From assembly GCA_946999425.1 (NCBI GenBank), contig CAMQDG010000034.1, positions 1 through 15,792 on the forward strand: a stretch of DNA of 15,792 nt, given 5' to 3'. Position 1 is the stretch's first letter, and every line of letters begins with the position of its first letter. The notes under the pieces are model-generated. The model saw nothing but the letters and a program-made list of their open reading frames with translations. It was not told where the DNA came from and made no database searches. Of the stretch, positions 7,001-14,347 are shown in pieces. The stretch is from an uncultured Peptoniphilus sp. GTDB lineage: Bacteria > Bacillota > Clostridia > Tissierellales > Peptoniphilaceae. Made by a program: the position numbers and the translations under genes.

Positions 7001-10000
7001 TCTTACATTTACACAAAAAAATGCTCCAGCAGCAGGGATGATTTTTAAAATAGTTTCTCTTAAAAATTCTAAGGGTGAAAACTTAAAGGCAGATGAAATT
7101 GATTTAGAAAAATGTGTGGATGTTGAACCATTTCCTGTAGATTGGAAAGATGATAGCCTTGAAAAAACAGAAGATGGAACTATTAGGTTTAATAGAAAAT
7201 ATCTAAAAATTGACAATGAAAATAAGACAGTAACTGTAAAAAAAGAATATCTTGATAAACTTCAAATAAATGATAAAGATACAGAATTTGGAACAAAACA
7301 AATTATTATTAAATACTTTGATGAAAAGAATGGAATTAACTTTAGAAGTGAAAAATTTATAATTCACATTAAAAAAGCTTTAAAAGCACTAAGCAATGAA
7401 ACAAAAGTAAATTCAAATGTTTACGACATAAAAAATGACACAATAAATTCAGCTTCTAAAACCATTGACAATAAAACAAGTGTATCAGAATTTATTAAAA
7501 ATATTTTAAAAGTAAATGAAAGACAAACTCTTCGTGTATATGAAGAAAAATATATTAAAAATAATTCAATAGATCAAGCTAATATTTATAATTACAAAAA
7601 ATCTTATGAAAATATTAAAAAGGGTGATTATTTATTAGTTACAGCAGAAGATGGGAAGGCATTTAAAGCGTATAAAATTATTTTAAATAGCGATGAGCAA
7701 GGGTCTTTAATTTCTATAAAAGATAGTGCAATAGTAACAAAACTTGGAACTACATTTGTAGAAATAGTAGAAAATACAGATTTTGAAAATTTGAAAAATG
7801 CTCTTACTATTGAAGAAGGAGCAAAGATTAGCATATTAGATCAGTCTGGCCTTGAAACAGAAAAAATAGATGACGGATATAAATTGATTGCTCAAAAAGA
7901 CAATAGAACAGAAGAAAGAGTAATTAAAATAAAATATCTAAAAAAGACTTATCGTGCTTTAATTGTAGCAAATAGCGATTATGGAAATAAAAAATTGAAT
8001 TTATTAGGACCAGTAAATGATAAAAAATTAATGAAAAAAGTTTTTGAAAATCAAGAAATAAATTCAAATAAATTTGACAAAATCCTTGTTGCTGAGAACG
8101 TTAAAAAAGCTGAATTTTTAGAAAAAATTAAAGAAGCCTTTAAAGGGGCAAGATCAAACGATGTAAGTTATTTATATTATTCTGGACATGGAAACAACGT
8201 TAATGGATTAAGCTATATTTGTACTGTAGATCCTATAAAGGATAAGGAATCACAAACACAAGCTTGGGTTAGTGTAAATGAATTAAGACAAGCTTTAGAT
8301 TCAATACCTGGAACAAAAGTATTGATCTTAGACTCATGTAATGCAGGAGGCTTTATTGGTAAAAAAGTAGATGCAGAAACACAACCAACCCCAACAGCAA
8401 GTAGCTCAAGAACTTCATATGCATTTAATGAAAGTGTAAAAAGAGCTTTTAATACAACTAGTGACCGTTCAGTAGGATATCTTACAACAAATGAATATAA
8501 AGTTCTTACAGCAAGTTCAGAAGATGAATTTTCATTTGAAGATAAAAAAGAAGGAGTAGGTAAATTTACAAAAGTTTTAGCTCAAGTTGCAGGAATAAAT
8601 GGAAATATAATTGGAGATATTGATAAGAATGGTAAGATTTCTCTTGAAGAAGCTTACAAATATCTTGAAGACAATGTAGTATATACATCCCATGTTCAAG
8701 TATTTCCAAGAAATGACAGTTACACCCTATTTGAAGTTGGTAAGAATGCACAAGCTATGAGTAGCGATACAAAAATCTCTTCAGTAAAAAATTCGGAAAA
8801 TAAAGATAATTTAATAATTTTTGACAAGGGAAATCAAAAATTAATAAAATCTGGAGCATTTGAAATCACAAATAAAGTAACCGTAGAAGAATTTTTGAAG
8901 AATATTAAAAAAGGACATGAAAATCAAGAATTAAATATTATAAAATATGATAATTCAACAAAAATTGTTAAGAAAGTTACAGATACTCTTGAAAAATTAG
9001 ATATTTTAGAAGTTACAGCAGAAGATGGAACAAAGGCAACTTATATTATAACTGTAAAAGAAAATAAGAATAAGTCAGATATATTGACAATAACATCAAA
9101 AAAAGATGAAAAAGAAATTGCTTTTTATACAATTATACCAAGCAGAAAAACAATTTCTTCAAGTATTAAAAAAATTACTGACAAAACAAGCGTAAAAGAC
9201 TTTTTATCAAATATTATAAAAGGTGATGATAGACAAACACTTAATGTAATTGATAAAAATCAAAGGATAAAAGGAGATACTGAATTTTTGGCAGTAGGCG
9301 ATGTACTTCTTGTAAAAGCAGAAAATGGTTCTAAGATAGAATATAAAATTAACCTTGAAGCTAAAAAATTGACCTTAGAATTTAAAGATGACGCTTTTAA
9401 ACTTGAAGATATGGGAGGATTTTTAGGAATAAAGATTCTGTCAAATAAGAAAAAACTTGATAATAATCTAAGCACAAAAGAATTTTTGGATCTTATTTCT
9501 AATAAAGAGGCCTTTTTAAACATTAAGCTAAATAGCGGAATGACTTATGAGCCTAAGAAAGATGATGAAAAATTAGAAAAGGGAGATTATCTATTAGTAG
9601 GCTTAAAGACAGGAGGATTTCCTCAAAGATATACGCTGATTGTAGAGGATGCAGTTCTTATTAGGCCAGGAGAAATTTCTAAAATAAATTTTGGAGATAG
9701 CTTTGTAGTAGACCACACTAATAGAAAGATTTCTTCAGGAAAGGTAAAGTTAACAACAGACTTAACCCTTGGTCAATTTTTAAGTTATTTAACAAATCGT
9801 AATGAATTTAAATCACTTACAATAAGAGGTTTAAAAGAAACTGATAAATTAAAAGAAAAATCTATTTTACGTATTATTGCCAAAAATGATACTAAAAATG
9901 GAACACAAACTTATGATTTAATTTTTTCAAAAGATGTTTCAGATCCAAATAAGGAAATAGAAGCAGACTTTGGAAATGATTTTGAAATAGCAAAAGAAGC

Positions 10001-10550
10001 CTTAGTTTCAAAAATTAAATCTAAGAATACAAAAATAACGTCTAAAATGACAGTTAATGAATTTTTGTCAAAATTAAAAAATAAGGATAGATTTTCAGAA
10101 GTAGAAATAAAAAGAGGTTGGGATTTATTAAAAAAGACAGATACTCTAAAAGATGGAGATAAATTGCAACTTACATTTAAAAAATCAAATTCTAGTCTTT
10201 CTGTTAGTGAAACAAAAACCTATACTATTGAACTTTACAAAGGAACTCCCTTAAATGCACCTAATTTTGCCGGAGTTTATGAAATTGGAAAGATTAAGAA
10301 GGATGAAATTATATCAGGAACTGAAAAACTAACTTCAGACATTAAGGTTAAAGATTTTATATCAAAAATAAGAAATACTTCAGATTATGACAGCATAAAA
10401 ATTCAAAAAGCATATGAAGATAATTTTAAAAATGATGAAGACACAATAGAAAGTGATGACACTTTAATTTTGAAAAAAGGAGATAAAGAAGCAAAATATT
10501 TTCTAAGAAATGTTGAAAGTTCTGGGGGAAGTTTAGATGATTTAGATTAG
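4011..10550 (+). CDS. SLH-anchored giant surface caspase-like peptidase
   Basis: A 2179-residue secreted protein. A Sec signal peptide (basic start, hydrophobic 10-23, likely cleavage after A30) precedes three SLH domains (about 39-88, 98-147, 168-215), which in this family bind pyruvylated wall polysaccharide. A Lys/Glu-rich segment (218-243) and a TPS repeat linker (265-280) follow. Next is a right-handed beta-helix-like region (about 420-585) with NNT/NNK/NNI turns. Three Ig-like modules lie at about 760-870, 883-985 and 990-1120. One EFI..TAEDG module (1137-1225) precedes a caspase-like C14 domain (about 1313-1580). Its dyad is H1393 in YYSGHG and C1443 in LILDSCNAGG. A complete EF-hand-type loop, DIDKNGKISLEE (1536-1547), lies within it. 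Six more modules fill 1594-2174. There is no LPXTG motif. The gene stands alone between the G8 promoter and a terminator. A wall-bound peptidase is well supported; its substrate, and whether it processes itself, are unknown. Confidence 0.88.
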   Translation: MTRNKNFSKILSILLSVIVLLSAFPVSTFADNTKNSSEFTDVSKKHWAEKGISNLVKKGILKGYGDNRFLPDNKIKRSEFVSILNESFGFHKKANVKFNDVEVGSWYYEGISIAVGENYISGYPDGSFRPNANITRAETAMLLYKIFTNENSEELNNKEEENKVDLKEDVPSWAKDAIKFVISKGYMKGYPDGTFKVNNSITRAEVCSIINSADNVISKIKEKIQEDKKEKKEEKSKEKTKAQFKIQSNSDKTFGYGSKNDRPNTPSTPSTPSTPSTPSTESNPLAIGEINENFYLLDLSKVDSEEKAKEILKEKYLSSDNYCTGKVFRDNKKVLLYAENLKVKCEKISQIPETIDGIYTDKNGEFVSCNDRSTSGDISLFVGNVKLDMPFKTSKYVLGLKGNKIEGALDLQGSTRKIDGLNFYLEKLPAKNMIYASAISQSGTVKDTISDLEITNNSFYFGTNTLAAKNAIRIVTSLEKGYLKINNNTVNGLGADINGKNYQNAAISIITRTKNGTVTEIKNNKISNYGYHGIGASADKEASLSIENNILEGIGQNGIDISMFGRGKDINVKGNIVSKYGSKKIKAKKDFFGKEEEITNKFEVGLGIGYIENVYGVKINGKYYSEQKKFLDELYKANTIESKEQNDKNEGVLDCTPIYLGQSYRFKNPIEEINKKNSRLQNEELIIVKDDDKDLIIPDNKIREKTVKSIKIVGNAGGKLVLNSSLKITDNLTIDLPNAILQNNANVEKDKVHIINIKNSDSSEFSIKPQFTNLVFKNSEDLPIEILNIKNSLGQEVTKEKSILTNNVKVFVNGQETKEIEIDDNNDKVIIKKSLLNTLTKASSIKLEYTDGANNVSKIEKSFDLSLTNASSIKAKFENKNVFTFFEKFAPDEGVKIKITEIKDASGKALEISKVNLNNLKVKVSYHEAKANDLAINGDTITVKKSFLDTILSSIYGREQDMVLSLKDLDNKILDAKTSLKISVINNSSGQAEALSTLTFTQKNAPAAGMIFKIVSLKNSKGENLKADEIDLEKCVDVEPFPVDWKDDSLEKTEDGTIRFNRKYLKIDNENKTVTVKKEYLDKLQINDKDTEFGTKQIIIKYFDEKNGINFRSEKFIIHIKKALKALSNETKVNSNVYDIKNDTINSASKTIDNKTSVSEFIKNILKVNERQTLRVYEEKYIKNNSIDQANIYNYKKSYENIKKGDYLLVTAEDGKAFKAYKIILNSDEQGSLISIKDSAIVTKLGTTFVEIVENTDFENLKNALTIEEGAKISILDQSGLETEKIDDGYKLIAQKDNRTEERVIKIKYLKKTYRALIVANSDYGNKKLNLLGPVNDKKLMKKVFENQEINSNKFDKILVAENVKKAEFLEKIKEAFKGARSNDVSYLYYSGHGNNVNGLSYICTVDPIKDKESQTQAWVSVNELRQALDSIPGTKVLILDSCNAGGFIGKKVDAETQPTPTASSSRTSYAFNESVKRAFNTTSDRSVGYLTTNEYKVLTASSEDEFSFEDKKEGVGKFTKVLAQVAGINGNIIGDIDKNGKISLEEAYKYLEDNVVYTSHVQVFPRNDSYTLFEVGKNAQAMSSDTKISSVKNSENKDNLIIFDKGNQKLIKSGAFEITNKVTVEEFLKNIKKGHENQELNIIKYDNSTKIVKKVTDTLEKLDILEVTAEDGTKATYIITVKENKNKSDILTITSKKDEKEIAFYTIIPSRKTISSSIKKITDKTSVKDFLSNIIKGDDRQTLNVIDKNQRIKGDTEFLAVGDVLLVKAENGSKIEYKINLEAKKLTLEFKDDAFKLEDMGGFLGIKILSNKKKLDNNLSTKEFLDLISNKEAFLNIKLNSGMTYEPKKDDEKLEKGDYLLVGLKTGGFPQRYTLIVEDAVLIRPGEISKINFGDSFVVDHTNRKISSGKVKLTTDLTLGQFLSYLTNRNEFKSLTIRGLKETDKLKEKSILRIIAKNDTKNGTQTYDLIFSKDVSDPNKEIEADFGNDFEIAKEALVSKIKSKNTKITSKMTVNEFLSKLKNKDRFSEVEIKRGWDLLKKTDTLKDGDKLQLTFKKSNSSLSVSETKTYTIELYKGTPLNAPNFAGVYEIGKIKKDEIISGTEKLTSDIKVKDFISKIRNTSDYDSIKIQKAYEDNFKNDEDTIESDDTLILKKGDKEAKYFLRNVESSGGSLDDLD
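4803..4847 (+). repeat. Five 9-base tandem repeats (Thr-Pro-Ser linker)
   Basis: Five copies of ACACCAAGT, the fourth with one change (ACACCGAGT), encode TPS repeats at residues 265-279. They form a flexible Pro/Thr linker between the wall-binding SLH part and the outer domains. Because the unit is nine bases, gain or loss of copies changes linker length without a frameshift. Near-identity at DNA level suggests recent expansion. Confidence 0.9.
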
Positions 10551-10624
10551 ATTTTAATTTATAAAATATAAGAATTAAATTTAAATTAAATATAATTTAT
10601 AATTTATTAATTAAAATTAATTTA

Positions 10625-10656
10625 GGGACGAGTATAATTTAGCTCGTCCCTTTTTT
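10625..10656 (+). terminator. Rho-independent terminator between convergent genes
   Basis: GGGACGAG (10625-10632) pairs with CTCGTCCC (10643-10650) around a 10-base loop and is followed by six T (10651-10656). This is a textbook terminator for the large surface-protein gene. The same stem read on the minus strand has only a weaker T-rich tail, so it may also stop, less efficiently, the operon ending at 10676. Confidence 0.92.
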
Positions 10657-10675
10657 ATTGTGTAAATTAAATTTT

Positions 10676-12349
10676 TCAGCTTTTATAAATTAATTTAAAG
10701 ATTTTTTTTCTAATATAATCTGCGCCTAAACTTGTAATATTTTCCAAGTTTTCTATATAGGCGTAGTCTCCGTAAATTTTTTTTGCATTTTCAAGATTTT
10801 CTTTTCTTCCAGTTATTAAGGCGCAGATTTCTATTCCAGAGTTTTTGAGTTTAAAAATTTCTTTTGCAGTATCATCAGGGCCAATTACACTGTAATCAGC
10901 CTTTATTTTTGAATTGTACCTTAAATCATCGGGGTTTGCATCGGTAACTATAATTAATAATTTTTTAGATTTTTTCTGTTCCAACAAAAATTTTACTCCC
11001 CTTAGGGCAAAACCATCTCTGTTGTAACCTGCAGCAAAATAATTAAAGATACCCTTGGAATTTTTATCATCGTAGTCTTTTAAAATATTTATAACTGTGT
11101 AGGAATACAGGGTTGAAAAACTCATTACTCTAAGAGGGATTCCAGATTTTCTCAAGGATTCACTAAGCATATAAACTTGAGATGCGTGTAAATTTACATC
11201 AAACAAACGGGAGGCCGACCCGTCCATTAAAATGTCAACGGAAAAATTTGGACTTTGTTTGTAAGTAAAGTTTCTAAAAATTTTTTCCTCGGATAAAATT
11301 TTTCCTTTCCAGACAAGAGTTCCATCTAAAACTCCATATCTATTTAAAATTTCCTCATCTCTTTTACTTAGAATAAGGGTTGATGAAAATTTTCTTTGAA
11401 GTTTTTTAATACCTGAATCTACAAGGAGTTTATTTTGAACAAAATATTCCTTGTTGTCTAAGATTTGAGATTTTATGGAATCGATTTGAGAAAGAATGTT
11501 TCTGTTTTTAGATAAGTTTGATTCTTCTCTTTTTGTAAAGTAAAGGTGAAGCCCTTCGTTAATATCGCAGGAAAGGTGCCTTTCTATATCAAGTTCAGTA
11601 TTTTTATCAAAGATCGATTTACCAAAAACTCTTTCTATATATTCTCTATTATCATTTTTTGAACTTTTTAAAAGTCCTCTTCCTGTGCTTTGCTTTTTCC
11701 CGGAAACATCAAGAGAACTTGTCCTTTCAACAGTAAAACCTGAGGCTTCTTTTGAAATGTTTTTTATTTTAAAGGGAAGTTTGATTTTTAATTTATGTTT
11801 TTTATTTAAGGAAAATTTAAAAAAAACTACAAAGGCATTTAAAAGTCTTTCTTTTAAGATTTCTTTTTCCAAAAATTCTCCTGGACTTAAAATCTTATAA
11901 AGTTCGTTTTCTTTTTTTGTTAAAAAGAATTTTCTTTCTAAAATTTCAGCCTTTCTCTTATAGATCATGGAATAGACAAAGTGATCCCAAAGGGCGATTT
12001 TTTTCCTTGCAAGGTCATTGGAAAGATCTAAGAAATTTTCCGCTTCATCTCTTCTTATTTCCATCAAGACTGGCCTTGATTTAAGTTCTTTTTCATAGAC
12101 TGAACTTTCTAAAATAAGCCAGGCTAAATTATCATATCTATTTGCATTTTCATCATCTTTCCAGAGGTCAAAAAGTTCTTCTAAAAAACTTTTTCCATAA
12201 TATTTATAGGAAAGACCTATAATTGTGTTTAAATATAAATTCACATTTCCCTTAAAGTCCATGGATTTATAAAAGGGCTCATATTTATAAGATCCCCATG
12301 CATTCCATATAATATTGTATGCTCTACGAGTGTCACCGAAGACAATCAT
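10676..12349 (-). CDS. NorD/CobT-like von Willebrand A domain protein
   Basis: A 557-residue soluble protein with no signal peptide or membrane segment. The C-terminal third (about 368-555) is a von Willebrand A domain with the metal-site motif DGSAS (D376, S378, S380), NRDGFALR (443-450) and IIVTD (D470). The NxDGxAL element is characteristic of NorD/CobT-type VWA proteins, which work with MoxR-family ATPases. The N-terminal two thirds are charged and mostly helical, with no recognised domain; 280-330 looks like coiled coil. The ATG overlaps the stop codon of the upstream ATPase gene (ATGA). AGAGGAG lies eight bases before it, so the two are translationally coupled. The likely role is adaptor or substrate-recognition subunit of a MoxR chaperone. 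The client enzyme is not evident, and a true nitric oxide reductase or cobaltochelatase is not encoded here. Confidence 0.85.
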   Translation of the reverse strand: MIVFGDTRRAYNIIWNAWGSYKYEPFYKSMDFKGNVNLYLNTIIGLSYKYYGKSFLEELFDLWKDDENANRYDNLAWLILESSVYEKELKSRPVLMEIRRDEAENFLDLSNDLARKKIALWDHFVYSMIYKRKAEILERKFFLTKKENELYKILSPGEFLEKEILKERLLNAFVVFFKFSLNKKHKLKIKLPFKIKNISKEASGFTVERTSSLDVSGKKQSTGRGLLKSSKNDNREYIERVFGKSIFDKNTELDIERHLSCDINEGLHLYFTKREESNLSKNRNILSQIDSIKSQILDNKEYFVQNKLLVDSGIKKLQRKFSSTLILSKRDEEILNRYGVLDGTLVWKGKILSEEKIFRNFTYKQSPNFSVDILMDGSASRLFDVNLHASQVYMLSESLRKSGIPLRVMSFSTLYSYTVINILKDYDDKNSKGIFNYFAAGYNRDGFALRGVKFLLEQKKSKKLLIIVTDANPDDLRYNSKIKADYSVIGPDDTAKEIFKLKNSGIEICALITGRKENLENAKKIYGDYAYIENLENITSLGADYIRKKIFKLIYKS

Positions 12350-13260
12350 TTAAACAACTCCTCTGAATTTAAGTTTTTTGGAATTCTAAGACTTAAAGCA
12401 TCAAAGATTAGATTTTTTTCGTATTGGTCAAAACTTTTGTTTGTAATGAACATGTTCAAAGCTTTTAAGGGAGAAAGTCCCAGTTTCATAAGATCTATTG
12501 CATCTATTAAGCCCCTTAAATCCAAAACTGAAAAGGAAATTTCTCCTGCATCACATTTATTTTTAAGTTCCATAAATAAATCTACAAATTGACTTGTGTA
12601 TTTTTCCTTTAAATCTGTAAATTCATTAGATAAAAGTTTAAATAAATTTTCTTTTGAAATTGTGGGCATTTTTATTACTGCAAACCTTGAAAGAAGGGCT
12701 TCGTTTAAATCTCTTGTTCCTTGATAACCATAGTTCATTGTTCCTATAAATCTTGTGGCAGGAGAAAGTTTTATTCTGTCGTAACCAGGCACATCAATTA
12801 TTCTTCTGTAGTCTAAAACTGAGTGAAGAACTGAAAGAGCTTCATTTTTTGCCATATTAATTTCATCTAAGACACAAAATCCGCCGTTGACTGCACTTAA
12901 ATAAACTGGACCCGGTCTAAAGAGAACTTGATTATTTTTAAAAGTATCTGATCCTATTAAAGAGTTGGCATCAGTGTTAACGTGAAAAGAAACGTTCCAT
13001 AGGGGCCTTAGAAATAATTCTGAAAGGTTTTCTGCAAGAACATTTTTTCCTGTAGATTTCTCTCCAACTAAAAGTAAGTTTTTTCCTGCAATAAGGGCTG
13101 AAAGAGCTTGATCCCACACATCTTTTCCATAATATTTAAAGTGGCTTTTTCCTATACGATTTTCATATTCTGGATTTTTTTCGTATTTCTCTTTAAATTC
13201 TTCAACTTTTTTTATTAAATTTTCATTTATCTTTTCTTGCTTTAAAAAATCACTGTTCAT
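12346..13260 (-). CDS. MoxR-family AAA+ ATPase
   Basis: A 304-residue AAA+ ATPase of the MoxR/CbbQ/NorQ type. It shows Walker A GEKSTGKN (66-73), Walker B VLDEIN (130-135, D132 and E133), sensor-1 asparagine N176 in GTMN, and a candidate arginine finger R192 in LLSRF. Position 73 is N where most Walker A motifs have S or T; whether this is normal for the subgroup I cannot confirm. Such ATPases form hexamers that remodel or insert cofactors into client proteins through a VWA partner, here the overlapping downstream gene. The start codon lies five bases after the stop of the dehydrogenase gene. I see no clear ribosome binding site, so translation probably depends on coupling. ATPase identity is firm; cellular function is unknown. 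Confidence 0.88.
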   Translation of the reverse strand: MNSDFLKQEKINENLIKKVEEFKEKYEKNPEYENRIGKSHFKYYGKDVWDQALSALIAGKNLLLVGEKSTGKNVLAENLSELFLRPLWNVSFHVNTDANSLIGSDTFKNNQVLFRPGPVYLSAVNGGFCVLDEINMAKNEALSVLHSVLDYRRIIDVPGYDRIKLSPATRFIGTMNYGYQGTRDLNEALLSRFAVIKMPTISKENLFKLLSNEFTDLKEKYTSQFVDLFMELKNKCDAGEISFSVLDLRGLIDAIDLMKLGLSPLKALNMFITNKSFDQYEKNLIFDALSLRIPKNLNSEELFK

Positions 13261-13265
13261 AATAT

Positions 13266-14219
13266 TTATTTTATAAGATTATTTCTTGGAATCTTTCCGG
13301 TATTAAGGTCATCTATATTGTCAAGAGCAGTGTGGCCCATTTCAAGTCTTGCTTCAAAAGTTGCATTGCCAAGATGGGGACACAAAATAAGATTTTTTGC
13401 ATCTTTTAATTCTTGAGAAATCTTAGGTTCAAATTCATATACATCAAGGGCTGCTCCTGCAATTTCACCACTATTTAAAGCTTCAATTAAGGCCTTTTCA
13501 TCTACAAGAGGTCCACGAGCTGCATTTATTAAATAGGCACTTTTTTTCATCATTTGGAATTGATCTTTACTTATCATATGTTTAAGTTCTGGAGCAAAGG
13601 CAGTGTGAAGGGAAAGAAAATCTGAATTTTTAATTACTTCTTCTTTTGAAGGAAGATATTTTACATTTAAACTTTCTATATCTTCCTTTCTATGTCTTGA
13701 ATAATAAATTACATTCATTTCAAAAGCCAAAGCTCTTTTTGCAAGATTTTTTCCTATATTTCCCATTCCTATTATGCCAAGAGTTTTGCCTCTTAATTCA
13801 TGACCTAAGAAAAATGTAGGTCTCCATCCTAAAAAGCCTCCTTGCCTTGAACATTTTTCTCCGGGAATTAAATTTTTTGCCAAAGCGAGCATAAGGGTAA
13901 AAGTAAGTTCTGCAGTGGAAACTGCTGATGAAGGAGCAGGAGCATTTGTTACATAAATTCCCTTTTCTTTTGCTGCATTAAGGTCTATGTTGTCGTAGCC
14001 TGCACCGTAATTAGCAATAAGTTTTAAATTTTTACCTGCATCTATTATTTCCTTGTCAATTTTATCGCTTAAAGGACAAAGTAAGACTTGGGCATCTTTT
14101 ATTTTATTTATTATTTCTTCTTTGCTTAGAGGTTTTTCCGAATCATGATAAATTAAATCGTATTTATTTAATCTTTCTAAAACTTCTTGAGGCACTCTAC
14201 TTGTTACAAATATTCTCAT
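13266..14219 (-). CDS. D-isomer 2-hydroxyacid dehydrogenase, GyaR-like
   Basis: A 317-residue NAD(P)-dependent dehydrogenase that reduces 2-oxoacids such as glyoxylate or hydroxypyruvate. The Rossmann motif is GMGNIG (151-156). The catalytic triad of the family is visible: R235 in NAARGPLVD, E264 in DVYEFEP and H282 in CPHLGNA. After the second strand the sequence reads YYSRHRK where NAD enzymes carry an acidic residue; Ser/Arg there favours NADP(H), as in glyoxylate/hydroxypyruvate reductases. I chose the ATG at 14219 because AAGGAGG (14226-14232) lies six bases before it; the in-frame ATG two codons upstream directly abuts that site. It is the first gene of the operon with the MoxR and VWA genes. 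Exact substrate is uncertain: phosphoglycerate dehydrogenase is less likely because there is no ACT or extra C-terminal domain. Confidence 0.9.
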   Translation of the reverse strand: MRIFVTSRVPQEVLERLNKYDLIYHDSEKPLSKEEIINKIKDAQVLLCPLSDKIDKEIIDAGKNLKLIANYGAGYDNIDLNAAKEKGIYVTNAPAPSSAVSTAELTFTLMLALAKNLIPGEKCSRQGGFLGWRPTFFLGHELRGKTLGIIGMGNIGKNLAKRALAFEMNVIYYSRHRKEDIESLNVKYLPSKEEVIKNSDFLSLHTAFAPELKHMISKDQFQMMKKSAYLINAARGPLVDEKALIEALNSGEIAGAALDVYEFEPKISQELKDAKNLILCPHLGNATFEARLEMGHTALDNIDDLNTGKIPRNNLIK

Positions 14220-14225
14220 TTTCAT

Positions 14226-14232
14226 CCTCCTT
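14226..14232 (-). promoter_or_regulatory. RBS deciding the dehydrogenase start
   Basis: AAGGAGG on the minus strand ends directly against one ATG (14225-14223) and is six bases from a second in-frame ATG (14219-14217). Only the second spacing suits initiation, so the protein begins MRIFVTS, two residues shorter than the longest frame. Confidence 0.8.
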
Positions 14233-14260
14233 AAAAATTTTATAAGTAATCTTTATCTAC

Positions 14261-14289
14261 ATTATACACTTAAAACAATAAACATTGAC
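14261..14289 (-). promoter_or_regulatory. Promoter of the dehydrogenase-MoxR-VWA operon
   Basis: On the minus strand a perfect -10 TATAAT lies at 14266-14261. The position 17 bases upstream (14289-14284) reads GTCAAT, a poor -35, so the promoter may need an activator. The leader would be about 35 bases. This -35 position coincides with the -35 of the opposing transporter promoter. Confidence 0.5.
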
Positions 14290-14313
14290 ATTTAAATCCA
14301 TATTGTATAGAGT
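14285..14313 (+). promoter_or_regulatory. Promoter of the MATE transporter gene
   Basis: A perfect -35 TTGACA (14285-14290) is followed by TATAGA (14306-14311, 15-base spacing) or TAGAGT (14308-14313, 17-base spacing). Neither combination is ideal, which would leave room for control. ACAATA (14275-14280) and TATTGT (14301-14306) form a six-base inverted repeat around the -35 box, a possible operator of low certainty. Confidence 0.5.
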
Positions 14314-14347
14314 ATTTTATGAAAATTTAAAGTGAAAGGACTAAGCT

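Noticed and set aside
14220..14225. First ATG of the dehydrogenase frame as its start
   Set aside because: It touches the AAGGAGG site with no spacing; the ATG at 14219 has the proper distance.
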